Both the position numbers and the translations under genes were made by a program. The notes beneath the pieces are model-generated. The model was not told where the DNA came from. It saw only the letters and a list, made by a program, of their open reading frames with translations, and did no database searches. Positions 8,157 through 16,976 of a DNA stretch of 64,000 nucleotides are shown piece by piece (the stretch's first letter is position 1; every line of letters starts with the position of its first letter). This DNA comes from Comamonas sp. (GTDB lineage: Bacteria > Pseudomonadota > Gammaproteobacteria > Burkholderiales > Burkholderiaceae_C): the NCBI GenBank assembly GCA_015478895.1, contig JADMKK010000041.1:124001-188000 (forward strand). Direction: 5' to 3'.

Positions 8157-8960
8157 CTAAGCTTTCATCCATTGCAAGCCGGCGCTGGTTTCGCCGCGCG
8201 GCCGGTACTCGCAGCCCACCCAGCCCTGGTAGTTCAGGCTGTCGATGACTTCGAACAAGTAGGCGTAGTTCAGCTCCCCCTGGTCGGGCTCATGCCGATC
8301 CGGCACACCAGCGATCTGAATGTGGCCCACACGCCCGGTGGGCAAGTACTGGCGCAGCTTGCTGGCCACATCGCCCTCGCTCACCTGGCAGTGGTACAAA
8401 TCCATCTGCACTTTCAGATTCGGCGCGGCCACCGTCTGCACCAAACTGTGCGCCAACTCTTGGCGGTCGAGGTAGTAACCCGGCATGTCGCGGCCATTGA
8501 TCGGCTCAATCAAGATCTCCACCCCCACATCGGCCGCCGCCTGCGCAGCCCAGCATAAATTAGCCAGCACGGTGCTGCGCAGCGCATAGCGCACAGCGCC
8601 GCTGGGCATCAAGCCGCTCATCACATGAATGCGCGGGCATTTCAAAATTTGCGCGTAACGCAGCGCTTCCCATACGCCATTGCGAAAGCGGGCCTCTTCC
8701 CCGGCAATGCACAACGTGCCGCGCATGCCGCCCTCCCATGCCCCGGCCATTTCTTGCACATTGCGCCCACCTGGTGGTGCATTGAACAGCACCTGCTGGA
8801 GACCGTGCTTGTCCAGCATCTCCGCCAGCTCCTGTGCAGGATAGGCATAGGGAAAAAGGTATTCCACCGCACGAAATCCATCTTTGGCAGCCGCCGCAAA
8901 GCGGGCCAAAAAAGGCAGTTCGGTGTACATCATGGACAGATTGGCGGCAAATTGAGGCAT
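8157..8960 (-). CDS. hyi: Hydroxypyruvate isomerase family TIM-barrel enzyme
   Basis: Likely interconverts hydroxypyruvate and tartronate semialdehyde, or a 2-oxo-tetronate (OtnI type). The 267 residues form one AP-endonuclease-like TIM barrel: [18 protein letters not shown] at the start, then [43 protein letters not shown] and VGCEYRP. These supply the conserved Glu, Asp, His and Glu metal and acid-base residues. No glyoxylate-pathway neighbours are visible, so the exact substrate cannot be fixed. The stop is 12 bp from the adjoining repeat. Confidence 0.85.
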   Translation of the reverse strand: MPQFAANLSMMYTELPFLARFAAAAKDGFRAVEYLFPYAYPAQELAEMLDKHGLQQVLFNAPPGGRNVQEMAGAWEGGMRGTLCIAGEEARFRNGVWEALRYAQILKCPRIHVMSGLMPSGAVRYALRSTVLANLCWAAQAAADVGVEILIEPINGRDMPGYYLDRQELAHSLVQTVAAPNLKVQMDLYHCQVSEGDVASKLRQYLPTGRVGHIQIAGVPDRHEPDQGELNYAYLFEVIDSLNYQGWVGCEYRPRGETSAGLQWMKA

Positions 8961-9011
8961 GGATTAATTATCAAAAATCCCGGGTGCATCGGCTGTCGCG
9001 CAGATCCGTTT

Positions 9012-9596
9012 CTAGCCACGCTCCAGACAGAAAACTGCGGTACTCGCACGCAAATTGGGCAGCGTACGCACCAATTGCCCTTCCTGCAAGCCAAATGCGT
9101 CCACCACATTCAGCCTATTTTTGTGGGCCAGTAATTCAAAATCCTTGAACGTACCGACGCGAATATTGGGCGTGTCGTACCACTGGTAGGGCAAATGGCG
9201 CGTCACGGGCATGCGCCCGCGCAGCACGGAAAAACGGTTGGGCCAATGCGCAAAGTTGGGAAAACTCACCACGCTCATGCGCCCCACACGGGCGGTTTCG
9301 CGCAGCATGATTTCGGTATTGCGCAAATGCTGCAGCGTGTTGATCTGCAGCACCATGTCAAAGCTGCTGTCCTCAAAAATGGCCAGCCCTTCGTCCAAAT
9401 TGAGCTGCAGCACATTGATTCCGCGCTGCACGCAGGCCAGCACATTGGCGTCATCAATCTCCACGCCGTAGCCGGTGCAGCCACGCTCGCGCTGCAAATA
9501 CGCCAGAAAACTGCCGTCGCCGCAGCCCAAATCTAGCACCCGTGCGCCTTGGGGCACGAGTTGGGCCAATGCTTGCATCGTGGGGGTAGCGGTCAT
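9012..9596 (-). CDS. metW: Methionine biosynthesis protein MetW
   Basis: SAM-dependent-methyltransferase-like partner of MetX in the homoserine acylation step of methionine synthesis. The 194 residues contain [15 protein letters not shown] (SAM-binding motif I) and the family segments [25 protein letters not shown] and SFPNFAHW. Its ATG overlaps the metX stop as ATGA, the usual metX-metW arrangement in Proteobacteria, so it is under the same riboswitch control. It is not a typical active methyltransferase; recent work on the family points to an activator of MetX. Confidence 0.93.
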   Translation of the reverse strand: MTATPTMQALAQLVPQGARVLDLGCGDGSFLAYLQRERGCTGYGVEIDDANVLACVQRGINVLQLNLDEGLAIFEDSSFDMVLQINTLQHLRNTEIMLRETARVGRMSVVSFPNFAHWPNRFSVLRGRMPVTRHLPYQWYDTPNIRVGTFKDFELLAHKNRLNVVDAFGLQEGQLVRTLPNLRASTAVFCLERG

Positions 9597-10723
9597 GCAG
9601 TCAACTCCTTGGCAATACCTTCAAAGTAGGCGCGCATGGCACCCAAATAGCGCGGGTCGTCCAGCAAGAATGCGTCGTGCCCATGGGGTGCATCAATCTC
9701 GGCATAGCTCACTGCCCGGCCGTTTTGCAGCAGCGCCTGCACCATTTCGCGGCTGCGGTTGGGGGCAAAGCGCCAGTCGGTGGTAAAGCTGACCAAAAAG
9801 AACTTGGCCATCGAACGCGCCAGTGCATCAGACAGCTTGCCGCCATACTTTTTGGCCGGATCAAAATAGTCCAGTGCCCGCGTGATCAACAAATAAGTAT
9901 TGGCATCAAAGTAGCGGCTGAACTTGTCGCCCTGATAGCGCAAATAGCTTTCAATCTGGAACTCAACGTCCTGCGTGGTGAACTTGATGTTCGGGCCATC
10001 GCGCAATTCACGGCCAAACTTCTGGTTCATCACGTCATCACTCAGATAGGTGATGTGGCCAATCATGCGGGCAATGCGCAGGCCGCGTTCCGGCACCACG
10101 TTGTGCGCGTAAAAGTCACCGCCATGGAAATCCGGGTCGGTCACGATAGCGCGGCGCGCCACTTCGTTAAAGGCAATGTTCTCGGCGTTCAGATTGGGCG
10201 CGCTGGCCACCACCACGGCGTGGCGCATGCGCTCAGGGTATTGCAACGTCCAGCTCAAGGCCTGCATGCCACCCAGGCTGCCGCCCAGCACAGCCGCCAT
10301 TTGTTGCACGCCCAGACGATCCAGTAACAAGGCTTGGACGTTGACCCAGTCCTCCACGGTCAAGACCGGAAAGCTGGAGCCGTAGATTTCACCGGTATCG
10401 GGGTTGGCATGCATCGGCCCGGTCGAGCCAAAGCACGAACCCAGGTTGTTCACCCCGATCACAAAAAACTTGTTGGTGTCCACGGATTTGCCGGGGCCAA
10501 TCATGTTGTCCCACCAGCCCTCACTCTTGGCTTGGCCTTCATATACGCCTGCAACGTGGTGCGAGGCATTGAGGGCATGGCACACCAAGATGACGTTGGA
10601 CTTGTCGGCATTCAATGTGCCGTAGGTCTCAAAAGCGAGGGTGTAGTCGCGGATGCTCTTGCCACTTTGCAGCAGCAGCGCATCCGAAAAATGCATGGTT
10701 TGAGGTGTGGCGATGAAGGACAT
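9593..10723 (-). CDS. metX: Homoserine O-acyltransferase MetX
   Basis: Acylates homoserine at the entry to methionine synthesis; proteobacterial MetX paired with MetW often uses succinyl-CoA rather than acetyl-CoA. The alpha/beta hydrolase fold shows [12 protein letters not shown], the nucleophile elbow [12 protein letters not shown], and the catalytic Asp and His in [13 protein letters not shown] and [14 protein letters not shown] give the ATG at 10723 (MSFIATPQT), which is the usual family start, 376 residues. An in-frame ATG at 10738 would add five residues and lies inside the terminator hairpin; neither has a convincing ribosome site. The gene follows a SAM-II riboswitch. Confidence 0.94.
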   Translation of the reverse strand: MSFIATPQTMHFSDALLLQSGKSIRDYTLAFETYGTLNADKSNVILVCHALNASHHVAGVYEGQAKSEGWWDNMIGPGKSVDTNKFFVIGVNNLGSCFGSTGPMHANPDTGEIYGSSFPVLTVEDWVNVQALLLDRLGVQQMAAVLGGSLGGMQALSWTLQYPERMRHAVVVASAPNLNAENIAFNEVARRAIVTDPDFHGGDFYAHNVVPERGLRIARMIGHITYLSDDVMNQKFGRELRDGPNIKFTTQDVEFQIESYLRYQGDKFSRYFDANTYLLITRALDYFDPAKKYGGKLSDALARSMAKFFLVSFTTDWRFAPNRSREMVQALLQNGRAVSYAEIDAPHGHDAFLLDDPRYLGAMRAYFEGIAKELTA

Positions 10724-10761
10724 AAAAAAACCCGGCATCGCTAAAAACGAGTCCGGGTTTT
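10724..10761 (-). terminator. Intrinsic terminator between riboswitch and metX
   Basis: On the minus strand AAAACCCGG and CCGGGTTTTTTT form a stem of about 9 bp followed by seven T, ending at the base before the metX ATG. Its position after the SAM-II aptamer suggests conditional transcription termination when SAM is plentiful. Confidence 0.8.
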
Positions 10762-10775
10762 ACCAAAGCGGTTTC

Positions 10776-10828
10776 GTCTTTAGCAGTATTTGTAAAGCGC
10801 CCGCAAGCAGAAGCAAATCAGCGCATGG
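10776..10828 (-). promoter_or_regulatory. SAM-II (SAM-alpha) riboswitch upstream of metX
   Basis: On the minus strand the order GCGCTGATTT, TTGC, GCGC, AAAT, GCTAAA follows the SAM-II consensus known from metX and metA leaders. The two GCGC blocks make stem P1, and the 3' AAAT and GCTAAA blocks supply the pseudoknot strand that closes the SAM pocket. It starts a few bases after a predicted promoter and is followed by the terminator abutting metX. The class is best known from Alphaproteobacteria. Covariance-model scoring would settle it. Confidence 0.8.
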
Positions 10829-10833
10829 CGTCC

Positions 10834-10861
10834 ATTATGCCAAACCCGTAGCGCCTGACAG
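10834..10861 (-). promoter_or_regulatory. Predicted sigma-70 promoter of metX-metW
   Basis: On the minus strand CTGTCA (10861-10856) and CATAAT (10839-10834) are separated by 16 bp. Transcription would begin a few bases before the SAM-II aptamer, consistent with a short riboswitch leader. Confidence 0.5.
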
Positions 10862-11261
10862 CGCTTTACACAGCAAAGCCCTCGTAAGCCTCTATCCAAC
10901 CCAGCACGACCCGCTTGCTGGTCTGCGCCTCCATGCACCCAAGTTTTCGTCCGCCAGAGTGTGAAGCGCTGACATCACCCAAACCCTCGGATTGGCAGCA
11001 CCTCCTCGGCTCCTTCACCCAACACTTGCATGACGCGCGTAGGCATACACCTTAAATTGGGGTAAATCCTGTATCTTTTGTTGTAACCCATCCAATTTTC
11101 AGAAAAAGCACATTTCAAGGACGTGACAATGGCCTCATAATGAGCATCGCTCCCAGGTACACGGGTACAAGAGTAGTGCGTTTGCGTCTCTATAGTGGTC
11201 ACGGTTAGTTGACTTTCGTTGGGGCTCCATCGCGTTTCCAGTTTTTTTGTAGGAGTCCTCC
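10862..11261. other. Intergenic region between metX promoter and RRM gene
   Basis: No supported gene is seen. It must contain the promoter of the plus-strand RRM gene. AAATTGG (11054-11060) and CCAATTT (11092-11098) can pair, making a hairpin about 165 bp before the gene. TATAGT near 11190 could be a -10 element, giving a 5' leader of about 60 bases. The long, structured upstream region is reminiscent of cold-inducible RRM genes, but no cold-box motif was recognised. Confidence 0.4.
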
Positions 11262-11642
11262 ATGGGCAACAAACTCTACGTTGGCAACTTGCCATACGCT
11301 TTTCGTGACAGCGACCTTGAGCAGTCATTTTCTGAATTCGGCACTGTTCAAAGCGCGAAGGTCATGATGGAACGTGACACTGGCCGCTCCAAGGGCTTCG
11401 GCTTTGTGGAAATGGGCAGCGATGCAGAAGCACAAGCCGCTATCCAAGGTTTGCATGGTCAAAATTACGGCGGCCGTGACCTGGTGGTCAACGAAGCACG
11501 TCCTATGGAGCCACGTCCTCCACGTAGCGGCGGCTTCGGCGGCGGCAATGGTGGTGGCGGTTACGGCAATGGTGGCGGCGGTTACGGCGGTGGTCGTGGC
11601 AACGGTGGTGGCGGTTACGGCGGTGGCCGTGGCGGTTACTAA
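11262..11642 (+). CDS. Glycine-rich RNA-binding protein with one RRM (first of two)
   Basis: Predicted single-stranded RNA-binding protein of the bacterial Rbp type, often linked to cold growth. Residues 1-80 form one RNA recognition motif with RNP2 (LYVGNL) and RNP1 (KGFGFVEM). The tail (about 90-126) is almost only Gly with Tyr, Arg and Asn in GGGGYGG repeats, a disordered RGG-like tail. The ATG follows TAGGAGTCCTCC. A strong terminator follows. It shares about two thirds of its RRM residues with the next gene, so the two are tandem paralogues, each with its own promoter and terminator. Confidence 0.92.
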   Translation: MGNKLYVGNLPYAFRDSDLEQSFSEFGTVQSAKVMMERDTGRSKGFGFVEMGSDAEAQAAIQGLHGQNYGGRDLVVNEARPMEPRPPRSGGFGGGNGGGGYGNGGGGYGGGRGNGGGGYGGGRGGY

Positions 11643-11683
11643 GCCAATTGCATTGCATCAAGCGCTTTCTAAGCGCTTGTAAT

Positions 11684-11712
11684 AAAAAAGGAACCTTCGG
11701 GTTCCTTTTTTA
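11684..11712 (+). terminator. Terminator of first RRM gene
   Basis: AAGGAACC, loop TTCG, GGTTCCTT, then a run of T. An A run on the left would also permit reverse-strand termination. Confidence 0.9.
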
Positions 11713-11793
11713 TTTTCAGAAAATTTCTCTTTCAACGGTTGCCATATCTCTCCAACTCTAACAATAATATTTACGCAGAATTAATAGATTCTG

Positions 11794-11822
11794 TTGCAAT
11801 ATATTTACCACCGGCTTAATAG
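11794..11822 (+). promoter_or_regulatory. Predicted promoter of second RRM gene
   Basis: TTGCAA (11794-11799) and TAATAG (11817-11822), spacing 17 bp, in an AT-rich stretch. The resulting leader would be about 50 bases before the ATG at 11878. Confidence 0.4.
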
Positions 11823-11877
11823 AAGCGTTTAATAGCGCAACGACTATATGCCTTCGTTCAGGGTTTAGGAGAGTGTA

Positions 11878-12318
11878 ATGGGCAGCAAGTTATACGTTGG
11901 AAATCTTCCCTACGGCATTCGTGACATCGATTTGGAACAAGCTTTCATACAGTTTGGTACTGTGATTAGCGCGAAAGTCATGATGGAACGGGATACGGGT
12001 CGCTCTAAAGGCTTTGGCTTTGTAGAGATGCACAGCGAGAGCGAGGCCAGTGCTGCCGTTCAAGGTATGAACGGCCAGCCCTTAGGGGGCCGTAGCCTCG
12101 TAGTCAACGTTGCACGCCCTATGGAGCCGCGCGCTCCTCGTAGCGGCGGCTACGGAGGCAATAACAGTGCGGGCGCAGGTTTTGGCCAAGGAGGATATGC
12201 AGGCCGGGGAGAAGGGGGGTTTCGCAGCCCCTATGGCACCGGCCCACGGGGCCGGAATAACCAGAGTGGATATGGGCAGGGCAATGATAATGGCAGCCGT
12301 TATCGCAACGGAAGTTAA
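11878..12318 (+). CDS. RNA-binding protein with one RRM (second of two)
   Basis: Paralogue of the gene ending at 11642. The 146 residues start with one RRM (RNP2 LYVGNL, RNP1 KGFGFVEM), and the segment VMMERDTGRSKGFGFVEM is identical in both. The C-terminal tail (90-146) differs: it is Gly/Asn/Ser/Arg-rich with fewer pure Gly runs. The ribosome site is AGGAGAG, 4 bases before the ATG. Separate promoters, AT-rich leaders and different tails suggest different regulation of two similar RNA chaperones. Confidence 0.9.
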   Translation: MGSKLYVGNLPYGIRDIDLEQAFIQFGTVISAKVMMERDTGRSKGFGFVEMHSESEASAAVQGMNGQPLGGRSLVVNVARPMEPRAPRSGGYGGNNSAGAGFGQGGYAGRGEGGFRSPYGTGPRGRNNQSGYGQGNDNGSRYRNGS

Positions 12319-12330
12319 GAATAATCCGGC

Positions 12331-12367
12331 AGCAATAAAAAAGACCTTGAAGGTCTTTTTTATTGCT
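12331..12367. terminator. Bidirectional terminator between RRM gene and lptC
   Basis: AGCAATAAAAAAGACCTT (12331-12348) pairs along its whole length with its inverse complement (12350-12367), leaving a one-base centre. Poly-A and poly-T flanks allow termination of the RRM gene on plus and of the kdsD-kdsC-lptC operon on minus. Confidence 0.9.
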
Positions 12368-12421
12368 GAATAAGAATTTTGCCTACAACACAAAAAGAAT
12401 ATTGCTTATTTATTAAAAATA

Positions 12422-13021
12422 TTATTTATTGTTTTGTATGACGCCTTTCACGCGCCCTTGTAATTGAATGACCTGCGAAAGATTGTCATATTTCAGACTA
12501 TCGCCACTAAAACGATTATTCCCTCGAGTTAGTACCACAGGAAGATGCGATTGCACACGCTCCTCATTGGTCCATGCATGCAAAAATTCGCCCTCCAGGC
12601 GCATCAGCCCCGCAGCATTGTTGGGCGTTGTACGCTGAACTTTGGCATTGCCCCACAGCTGCACTTCCGATGCGTCTGAGTTGCTAATCCCCCGATGAGC
12701 GGAAGTTGTGGTGACCACATTGTCTAAGCCAACGCTGCGCGTGCGAACTTCATCAACTTCCAAAACATCCGTGGCTGGATAGTGGCGCGCCATATCGCCC
12801 AGAATTTCACTTTGCATGCGCCCGGCAGCGTCAAACTGCAATACCGAAAAGTCTTGCAACGTGTAGTCTGGCTCCGCGCTCATCGTGGGGTCAGCACTTG
12901 CAACTAACGGCTTTGGAGCATTGCGCACTAGCCACCAGGTGGCTGCAGCAAGCAGCGCCATGAGCAGTACGGGTAGATAAATCGAAACTTGCTCCCACAC
13001 ACGCTGCAAAGACTTTTTCAT
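12422..13021 (-). CDS. lptC: LPS export protein LptC
   Basis: Single-pass inner-membrane protein that passes lipopolysaccharide from LptBFG to LptA. The 199 residues have one N-terminal helix (IYLPVLLMALLAAATWWLV) and a periplasmic LptA-like beta-jellyroll (YTLQDFSVLQFDAAGRMQSEI, ... FSGDSLKYDNLSQVIQLQGRVKGVI). The ATG at 13021 overlaps the kdsC stop as ATGA. It is the last gene before a terminator, whereas lptA and lptB usually follow in Proteobacteria; here they must lie elsewhere. Confidence 0.92.
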   Translation of the reverse strand: MKKSLQRVWEQVSIYLPVLLMALLAAATWWLVRNAPKPLVASADPTMSAEPDYTLQDFSVLQFDAAGRMQSEILGDMARHYPATDVLEVDEVRTRSVGLDNVVTTTSAHRGISNSDASEVQLWGNAKVQRTTPNNAAGLMRLEGEFLHAWTNEERVQSHLPVVLTRGNNRFSGDSLKYDNLSQVIQLQGRVKGVIQNNK

Positions 13022-13578
13022 GACTGGTATTGCTCCAATAGGCGCTGATAGTGTCCCGTCGCCAGGAGCAAGAGGTCGCACAACTCGCGCACCGCACCGT
13101 GTCCACCTTGCGCACGACTGACCCAGTCGGCGATGGCCAAGTTCTCCGCGTGTGCGTTCACCGGTGCGCACGCTAAGGCACAGCGTTGCATAACAGGCAA
13201 GTCTGGCCAATCGTCGCCCATCGCTGCAGCCTGATGCCACCCCAAGCCCAGGCGATCCAGCATGGCTTGTGCTGCCGGCAGCTTGTCTTCCGTACCAAAT
13301 ACAACGTGCTCAACGCCCAGCTGCTGCAGACGCAAACGCAGCGGCGCGGAGTCGCGCCCGGTTACGACTGCCGGGGTAATTCCTGCCTTCTGCAGCAACT
13401 TGATACCGTGTCCATCCAACGTATTGAAACGCTTAATGGTTTCCCCATGTTCTGTAAAGTGGAGACCACCATCGGTCAGTACGCCATCGATATCAAAGAA
13501 AACGACAAGAACAGGGCGGGCTTTTTCCAGCAATGCTGAAGCGACATTAAGAGCAGATTTTTGAGCGGTTTGGGGCAT
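13018..13578 (-). CDS. kdsC: 3-deoxy-D-manno-octulosonate 8-phosphate phosphatase
   Basis: HAD phosphatase that releases Kdo from Kdo-8-phosphate for the LPS core. The 186 residues carry FFDIDGVLTDGG (HAD motif I with nucleophile Asp), TGRDS (motif II) and MGDDWPDLPVM (motif IV), as a C0-type compact HAD. I chose the ATG at 13578, which shares one base with the kdsD stop (TGATG). kdsD, kdsC and lptC are therefore one tightly coupled operon. Confidence 0.94.
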   Translation of the reverse strand: MPQTAQKSALNVASALLEKARPVLVVFFDIDGVLTDGGLHFTEHGETIKRFNTLDGHGIKLLQKAGITPAVVTGRDSAPLRLRLQQLGVEHVVFGTEDKLPAAQAMLDRLGLGWHQAAAMGDDWPDLPVMQRCALACAPVNAHAENLAIADWVSRAQGGHGAVRELCDLLLLATGHYQRLLEQYQS

Positions 13579-14579
13579 CAGATGACCTTCGCAAGCATCA
13601 GATCTCGCACGTGCACCATGCCCAGCAAACATCCTTGTGCATCGACAACCAACACCGACGTAATGCCGTGCTGTTCCATGAGCTGCGCAGCATCGGCAGC
13701 CAATGCATCCGGGGAAATGGTTCGAGGGGTGCGGTGCATCAAATCGACCACTTTCGCTGTTCGCAGATCGATCCCATCTTCTATCCGGCGGCGTAAATCC
13801 CCATCCGTGAAAATGCCTTGAAGTCGATTCTGCTCGTCCACCACCGCGCTGGCGCCCATGCTCTTGGCGCTGATTTCACGCATCAGCGTGCTGAAGCTGT
13901 CATGGGCTTGCACGCGCGGCACCTCGTTTCCGCTGCGCATCACATCGCGAACATGGGTGAGCAGCTTACGACCCAGCGCCCCCCCAGGGTGTGACAACGC
14001 AAAGTCTTCAGCCTTAAAACCACGCGCATCCAGCAAAGCGGCGGCCAATGCGTCTCCTAAAGCCAATTGCACGGTCGTGCTGGCCGTAGGAGCCAGATTC
14101 AACGGACAAGCTTCGCGCTCTACGCTCGTGTCTAACACCCAGTCCGAGTGCTTGGCCAAGCTGGAAGTCAATCCACCCGTCATGCCCGCAATTCTCACAC
14201 CTTGGCGCTTGAGCGCAGGTAGTAGCGAAGTCAGCTCCTGACTCTCACCACTGTTAGAAATCGCAAGCACCAAATCCTTGCTGGTGACCATGCCCAGATC
14301 ACCATGGCTAGCTTCTGCGGGATGCACAAAAAATGCGGGGGTTCCTGTAGATGCGAGCGTGGCGGCAATTTTGCGGCCGATGTGGCCGCTCTTACCCATC
14401 CCCATGACGACCACGCGCCCTGGCGTTGCCAGAATGGCCTGCGCGACTTGGACAAAGCTGTCATCTAAACGCTCGGCCAGCGCTTGCATGGACTGAATTT
14501 CGATGGCCAGAGTTTCACGCGCCGTTGCGAGTGCTTGCGTAGCGCCCAAGACGGGAGCGATGTGCATGGGGGTATTCAT
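13578..14579 (-). CDS. kdsD: Arabinose-5-phosphate isomerase (SIS plus CBS domains)
   Basis: Converts ribulose-5-phosphate to arabinose-5-phosphate, the first committed step of Kdo synthesis. The 333 residues have an N-terminal SIS sugar isomerase domain ([39 protein letters not shown]) and two C-terminal CBS domains (from about residue 215; [22 protein letters not shown] and [21 protein letters not shown]). It heads the kdsD-kdsC-lptC operon. The 233-bp gap to apt should contain the divergent promoters. Confidence 0.95.
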   Translation of the reverse strand: MNTPMHIAPVLGATQALATARETLAIEIQSMQALAERLDDSFVQVAQAILATPGRVVVMGMGKSGHIGRKIAATLASTGTPAFFVHPAEASHGDLGMVTSKDLVLAISNSGESQELTSLLPALKRQGVRIAGMTGGLTSSLAKHSDWVLDTSVEREACPLNLAPTASTTVQLALGDALAAALLDARGFKAEDFALSHPGGALGRKLLTHVRDVMRSGNEVPRVQAHDSFSTLMREISAKSMGASAVVDEQNRLQGIFTDGDLRRRIEDGIDLRTAKVVDLMHRTPRTISPDALAADAAQLMEQHGITSVLVVDAQGCLLGMVHVRDLMLAKVI

Positions 14580-14812
14580 GCTGCGATTTTATCGATCCCG
14601 CCATGTCCACGCTCGATAGCATTGCAGTGCGGGATGGCCGCCCCGCATGGATAGCCCCGATTGGGCAAAAAAACGGTGGTCTGATTACACTTTTTGAATA
14701 TCTTTGCCCCGTGGCGCCCGCATTAGGTCAGGCTCACTGGGTTACAAAACTCTTTATTCCCGCCTGCTCAAGCACAAGCCGTGCCCAGCTGAGGCGCTTT
14801 CAGACCACTCCC

Positions 14813-15370
14813 ATGTACACCTCCAGCGTCAACGACTACCTTCGCGAGCACATTCGTACCGTCCCCGATTGGCCCGCGCCAGGCGTGCAGTTTCGCGACA
14901 TCACCCCTTTGCTGCAAAACCCCAAAGTATTTCGCGTGCTGATTGATGCTTTTGTGCACCGCTACATGGATGCGGACAAGCGCCCAGACGTGGTGGCAGG
15001 GCTGGATGCGCGGGGCTTTATCCTGGGCGCGGTCATTGCCTATGAACTTAACGTCGGTTTTGTTCCAATCCGCAAAAAGGGCAAGCTGCCTTTTACGACC
15101 GTGGAAGAGACTTACGAGCTGGAATATGGCAGCGCCACCGTGGAGTTGCACACCGATGCCGTCAAACCTGGCGACAAAGTCTTGCTGATTGATGATTTGA
15201 TCGCCACCGGCGGCACCATGATGGCGGGCAAAAAACTGCTCGAAAAACTGGGTGCCACAGTCATGGAAGGCGCGGCCATCGTGGACTTGCCTGAACTGGG
15301 GGGCTCCAAGCTGCTCACTGAAACTGGCAAGCTGCCTTTGTTCACGCTGGTGGACTTTGCCGGTCACTAA
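14813..15370 (+). CDS. apt: Adenine phosphoribosyltransferase
   Basis: Purine salvage enzyme that makes AMP from adenine and PRPP in the cytoplasm. The 185 residues include [26 protein letters not shown] and the PRPP-binding loop [14 protein letters not shown]. The frame stays open upstream to 14603, but the family alignment starts at [20 protein letters not shown], so the ATG at 14813 is chosen. A clear terminator follows at 15394. Confidence 0.95.
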   Translation: MYTSSVNDYLREHIRTVPDWPAPGVQFRDITPLLQNPKVFRVLIDAFVHRYMDADKRPDVVAGLDARGFILGAVIAYELNVGFVPIRKKGKLPFTTVEETYELEYGSATVELHTDAVKPGDKVLLIDDLIATGGTMMAGKKLLEKLGATVMEGAAIVDLPELGGSKLLTETGKLPLFTLVDFAGH

Positions 15371-15393
15371 AAGGCATTGAGCACTTGCACCTC

Positions 15394-15416
15394 AGCCGGC
15401 AGTGCCGGCTTTTTTA
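15394..15416 (+). terminator. Terminator of apt
   Basis: AGCCGGC, loop AGT region, GCCGGCT followed by T6. Confidence 0.85.
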
Positions 15417-15480
15417 GGGCGGCTTGCACAATCGCTGCAAACAACGGCAAGTCTTGGCTGTTGTAGCTTGGGGCCTGTTT

Positions 15481-16554
15481 ATGGCGACTCACCACCGTTT
15501 TTTAGCGCACAGATCGTTCTGGCCGTTTTTCCTGCATACAGCGGGATGGTGCTGCCTCTTCATCGCGGCGGCGCTAGGTAGTGTGTGGGGCGGTATGGCG
15601 CTGTTTCTGCATGCGCCGCCCACAGGCAAGTTCTCGCACGCGGCCGTTTGGCTTTGGGGTGTTGCGTGGCTGTTATTAGTGGGCTGCGCCTTACTGCAAA
15701 AGCGCATGGTTCCCATCCTCGCGGGGGGATTGCCGCTGATGCTGGGCCTGTGGATTTGGTGGGCCAGCATTACCCCCCAAGCAGACAGAGCCTGGGCTGA
15801 CGATGTAGCACAACTGGTCAACCTCACTCCCGACCCGCAGCAGCCCGGCATCGTGCAGTTAAACAACGTGCGCAATTTCCAATGGCGCAGCGATACCGAC
15901 TACACACCGCGCTGGGAAACGCGCAGTTATGACCTGAACCAACTGCGCAGTGTGGATGTGGTCCTGTCCTATTGGATGGGCCCCGCCATTGCGCACACTC
16001 TGGTGTCTTTTGGCTTCACAGACGGCCAGCATGTGGTGTTTTCCATCGAAATTCGCAAAGAAAAGCACGAGCAATTCGATGCCCTGGCAGGTTTTTTTAA
16101 ACAGTATGAGATGGCCCTGGTAGCGGCCGATGAACGCGACATTCTGGCGGTGCGAACCAATGTGCGCAGCGAGCAAGTGCACCTGTACCGCATCAGCATG
16201 GCGCCAAGCAGCATGCGCGATTTATTCATGGCGTATGCCCAGCAAGCCGAACAACTGCGCCAAACGCCGCGCTTTTATCACACGCTCACCGCCAACTGCA
16301 CCACCATTGTTTGGCAATTGGCACGCCGCATTGGTCAGGCCTTGCCCACGGACTGGCGCTTGCTGGCCTCTGGCTATCTGCCTGAATATTTAAGGGATGC
16401 AGGGGCACTCCAGTCTCCGCAGCCCATAGAGGTGCTGCGCGCCGCAGGCAACATGACCGAACGCGCGCAAAACTGGCAGCGTCCTGCAATGCTCGACGAT
16501 GCAGGGGCCAGCGCAGATTTCTCACGCCATATCCGCCAGGGCTGGGCGCCTTAA
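15481..16554 (+). CDS. DUF4105 (Lnb-type N-terminal domain) membrane protein
   Basis: Inner-membrane protein of unknown substrate. Residues 1-105 contain three hydrophobic helices (WPFFLHTAGWCCLFIAAALG, AAVWLWGVAWLLLVGCALL, LPLMLGLWIWWASI). The rest is a DUF4105 domain: RNFQWRSDTDYTPRWETRSYDL, FGFTDGQHVVFSIEIRKEK and TANCTTIVWQLAR, where the Cys after Asn is the likely catalytic residue. Related domains occur in lipoprotein N-acyltransferase Lnb and in cysteine peptidase-like enzymes. The ATG at 15481 is taken as start because the helices begin just after it; an in-frame ATG exists at 15424. A decayed hydrolase gene follows. Confidence 0.75.
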   Translation: MATHHRFLAHRSFWPFFLHTAGWCCLFIAAALGSVWGGMALFLHAPPTGKFSHAAVWLWGVAWLLLVGCALLQKRMVPILAGGLPLMLGLWIWWASITPQADRAWADDVAQLVNLTPDPQQPGIVQLNNVRNFQWRSDTDYTPRWETRSYDLNQLRSVDVVLSYWMGPAIAHTLVSFGFTDGQHVVFSIEIRKEKHEQFDALAGFFKQYEMALVAADERDILAVRTNVRSEQVHLYRISMAPSSMRDLFMAYAQQAEQLRQTPRFYHTLTANCTTIVWQLARRIGQALPTDWRLLASGYLPEYLRDAGALQSPQPIEVLRAAGNMTERAQNWQRPAMLDDAGASADFSRHIRQGWAP

Positions 16555-16618
16555 GCAGCGCTCTGCACTCGCGGCCTATGACGTTGTTCTTGTTGCCCGC
16601 TTGGTTTTTCGCCTTGCT

Positions 16619-16783
16619 GCCAGCTTGCCCATCACACCGCACGTGCGCTACCACGCCATCATTGGCAACCACACGCGCGATGTGCCTTTTGGCCACAGCG
16701 TGCAGGAGCACCCGCGTGCAATTGTGGAAATCCGCCGCATCCTGCATCGACAACTAGAGCAGCCTACCGTTGTCAGCCCTTGA
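16619..16783 (+). pseudogene. Remnant of an alpha/beta hydrolase (C-terminal fragment with internal deletion)
   Basis: The frame encodes LPITPHVRYHAIIGN followed directly by FGHSVQEHPRAIVEIRRIL. In complete lipase-like alpha/beta hydrolases of this kind, these two segments flank a stretch with the SDGVVPY motif and the loop before the catalytic His. That stretch and all upstream sequence are missing, so this is the 3' end of a decayed gene. Family assignment is from recalled motifs only. Confidence 0.5.
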
Positions 16784-16976
16784 TTTCACGCTGTTTAGTA
16801 TCTGAAACCTTTTAAGTACAACGGCATATAGCTCCTGAAAGCAAAGCACTGCACTGCTATTACACCACTGCTGAGCTGCATAAAAACAAGGCACACCGCA
16901 CCACCACTTGCCCGATTTCTCGCTGGACTTTTGCTATCATTAACAAAGCTAATTCAAGTTTAGGAAGGCTAACTCC
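16784..16976. other. Intergenic region before the Bug receptor gene
   Basis: Contains the promoter of the receptor gene, possibly with TATCAT near 16936 as -10, and a degenerate piece resembling the ATAGCT repeat (near 16828). Nothing else recognised. Confidence 0.3.

Noticed and set aside
10975-11328. Minus-strand frame of 117 codons upstream of the first RRM gene
   Set aside because: Overlaps the start of the RRM gene, has no ribosome site or recognisable domain, and irregular composition.
16826-16866. Possible further ATAGCT repeat before the Bug receptor gene
   Set aside because: Only the ATAGCT core and a weak partner arm match; too degenerate to list as a repeat copy.
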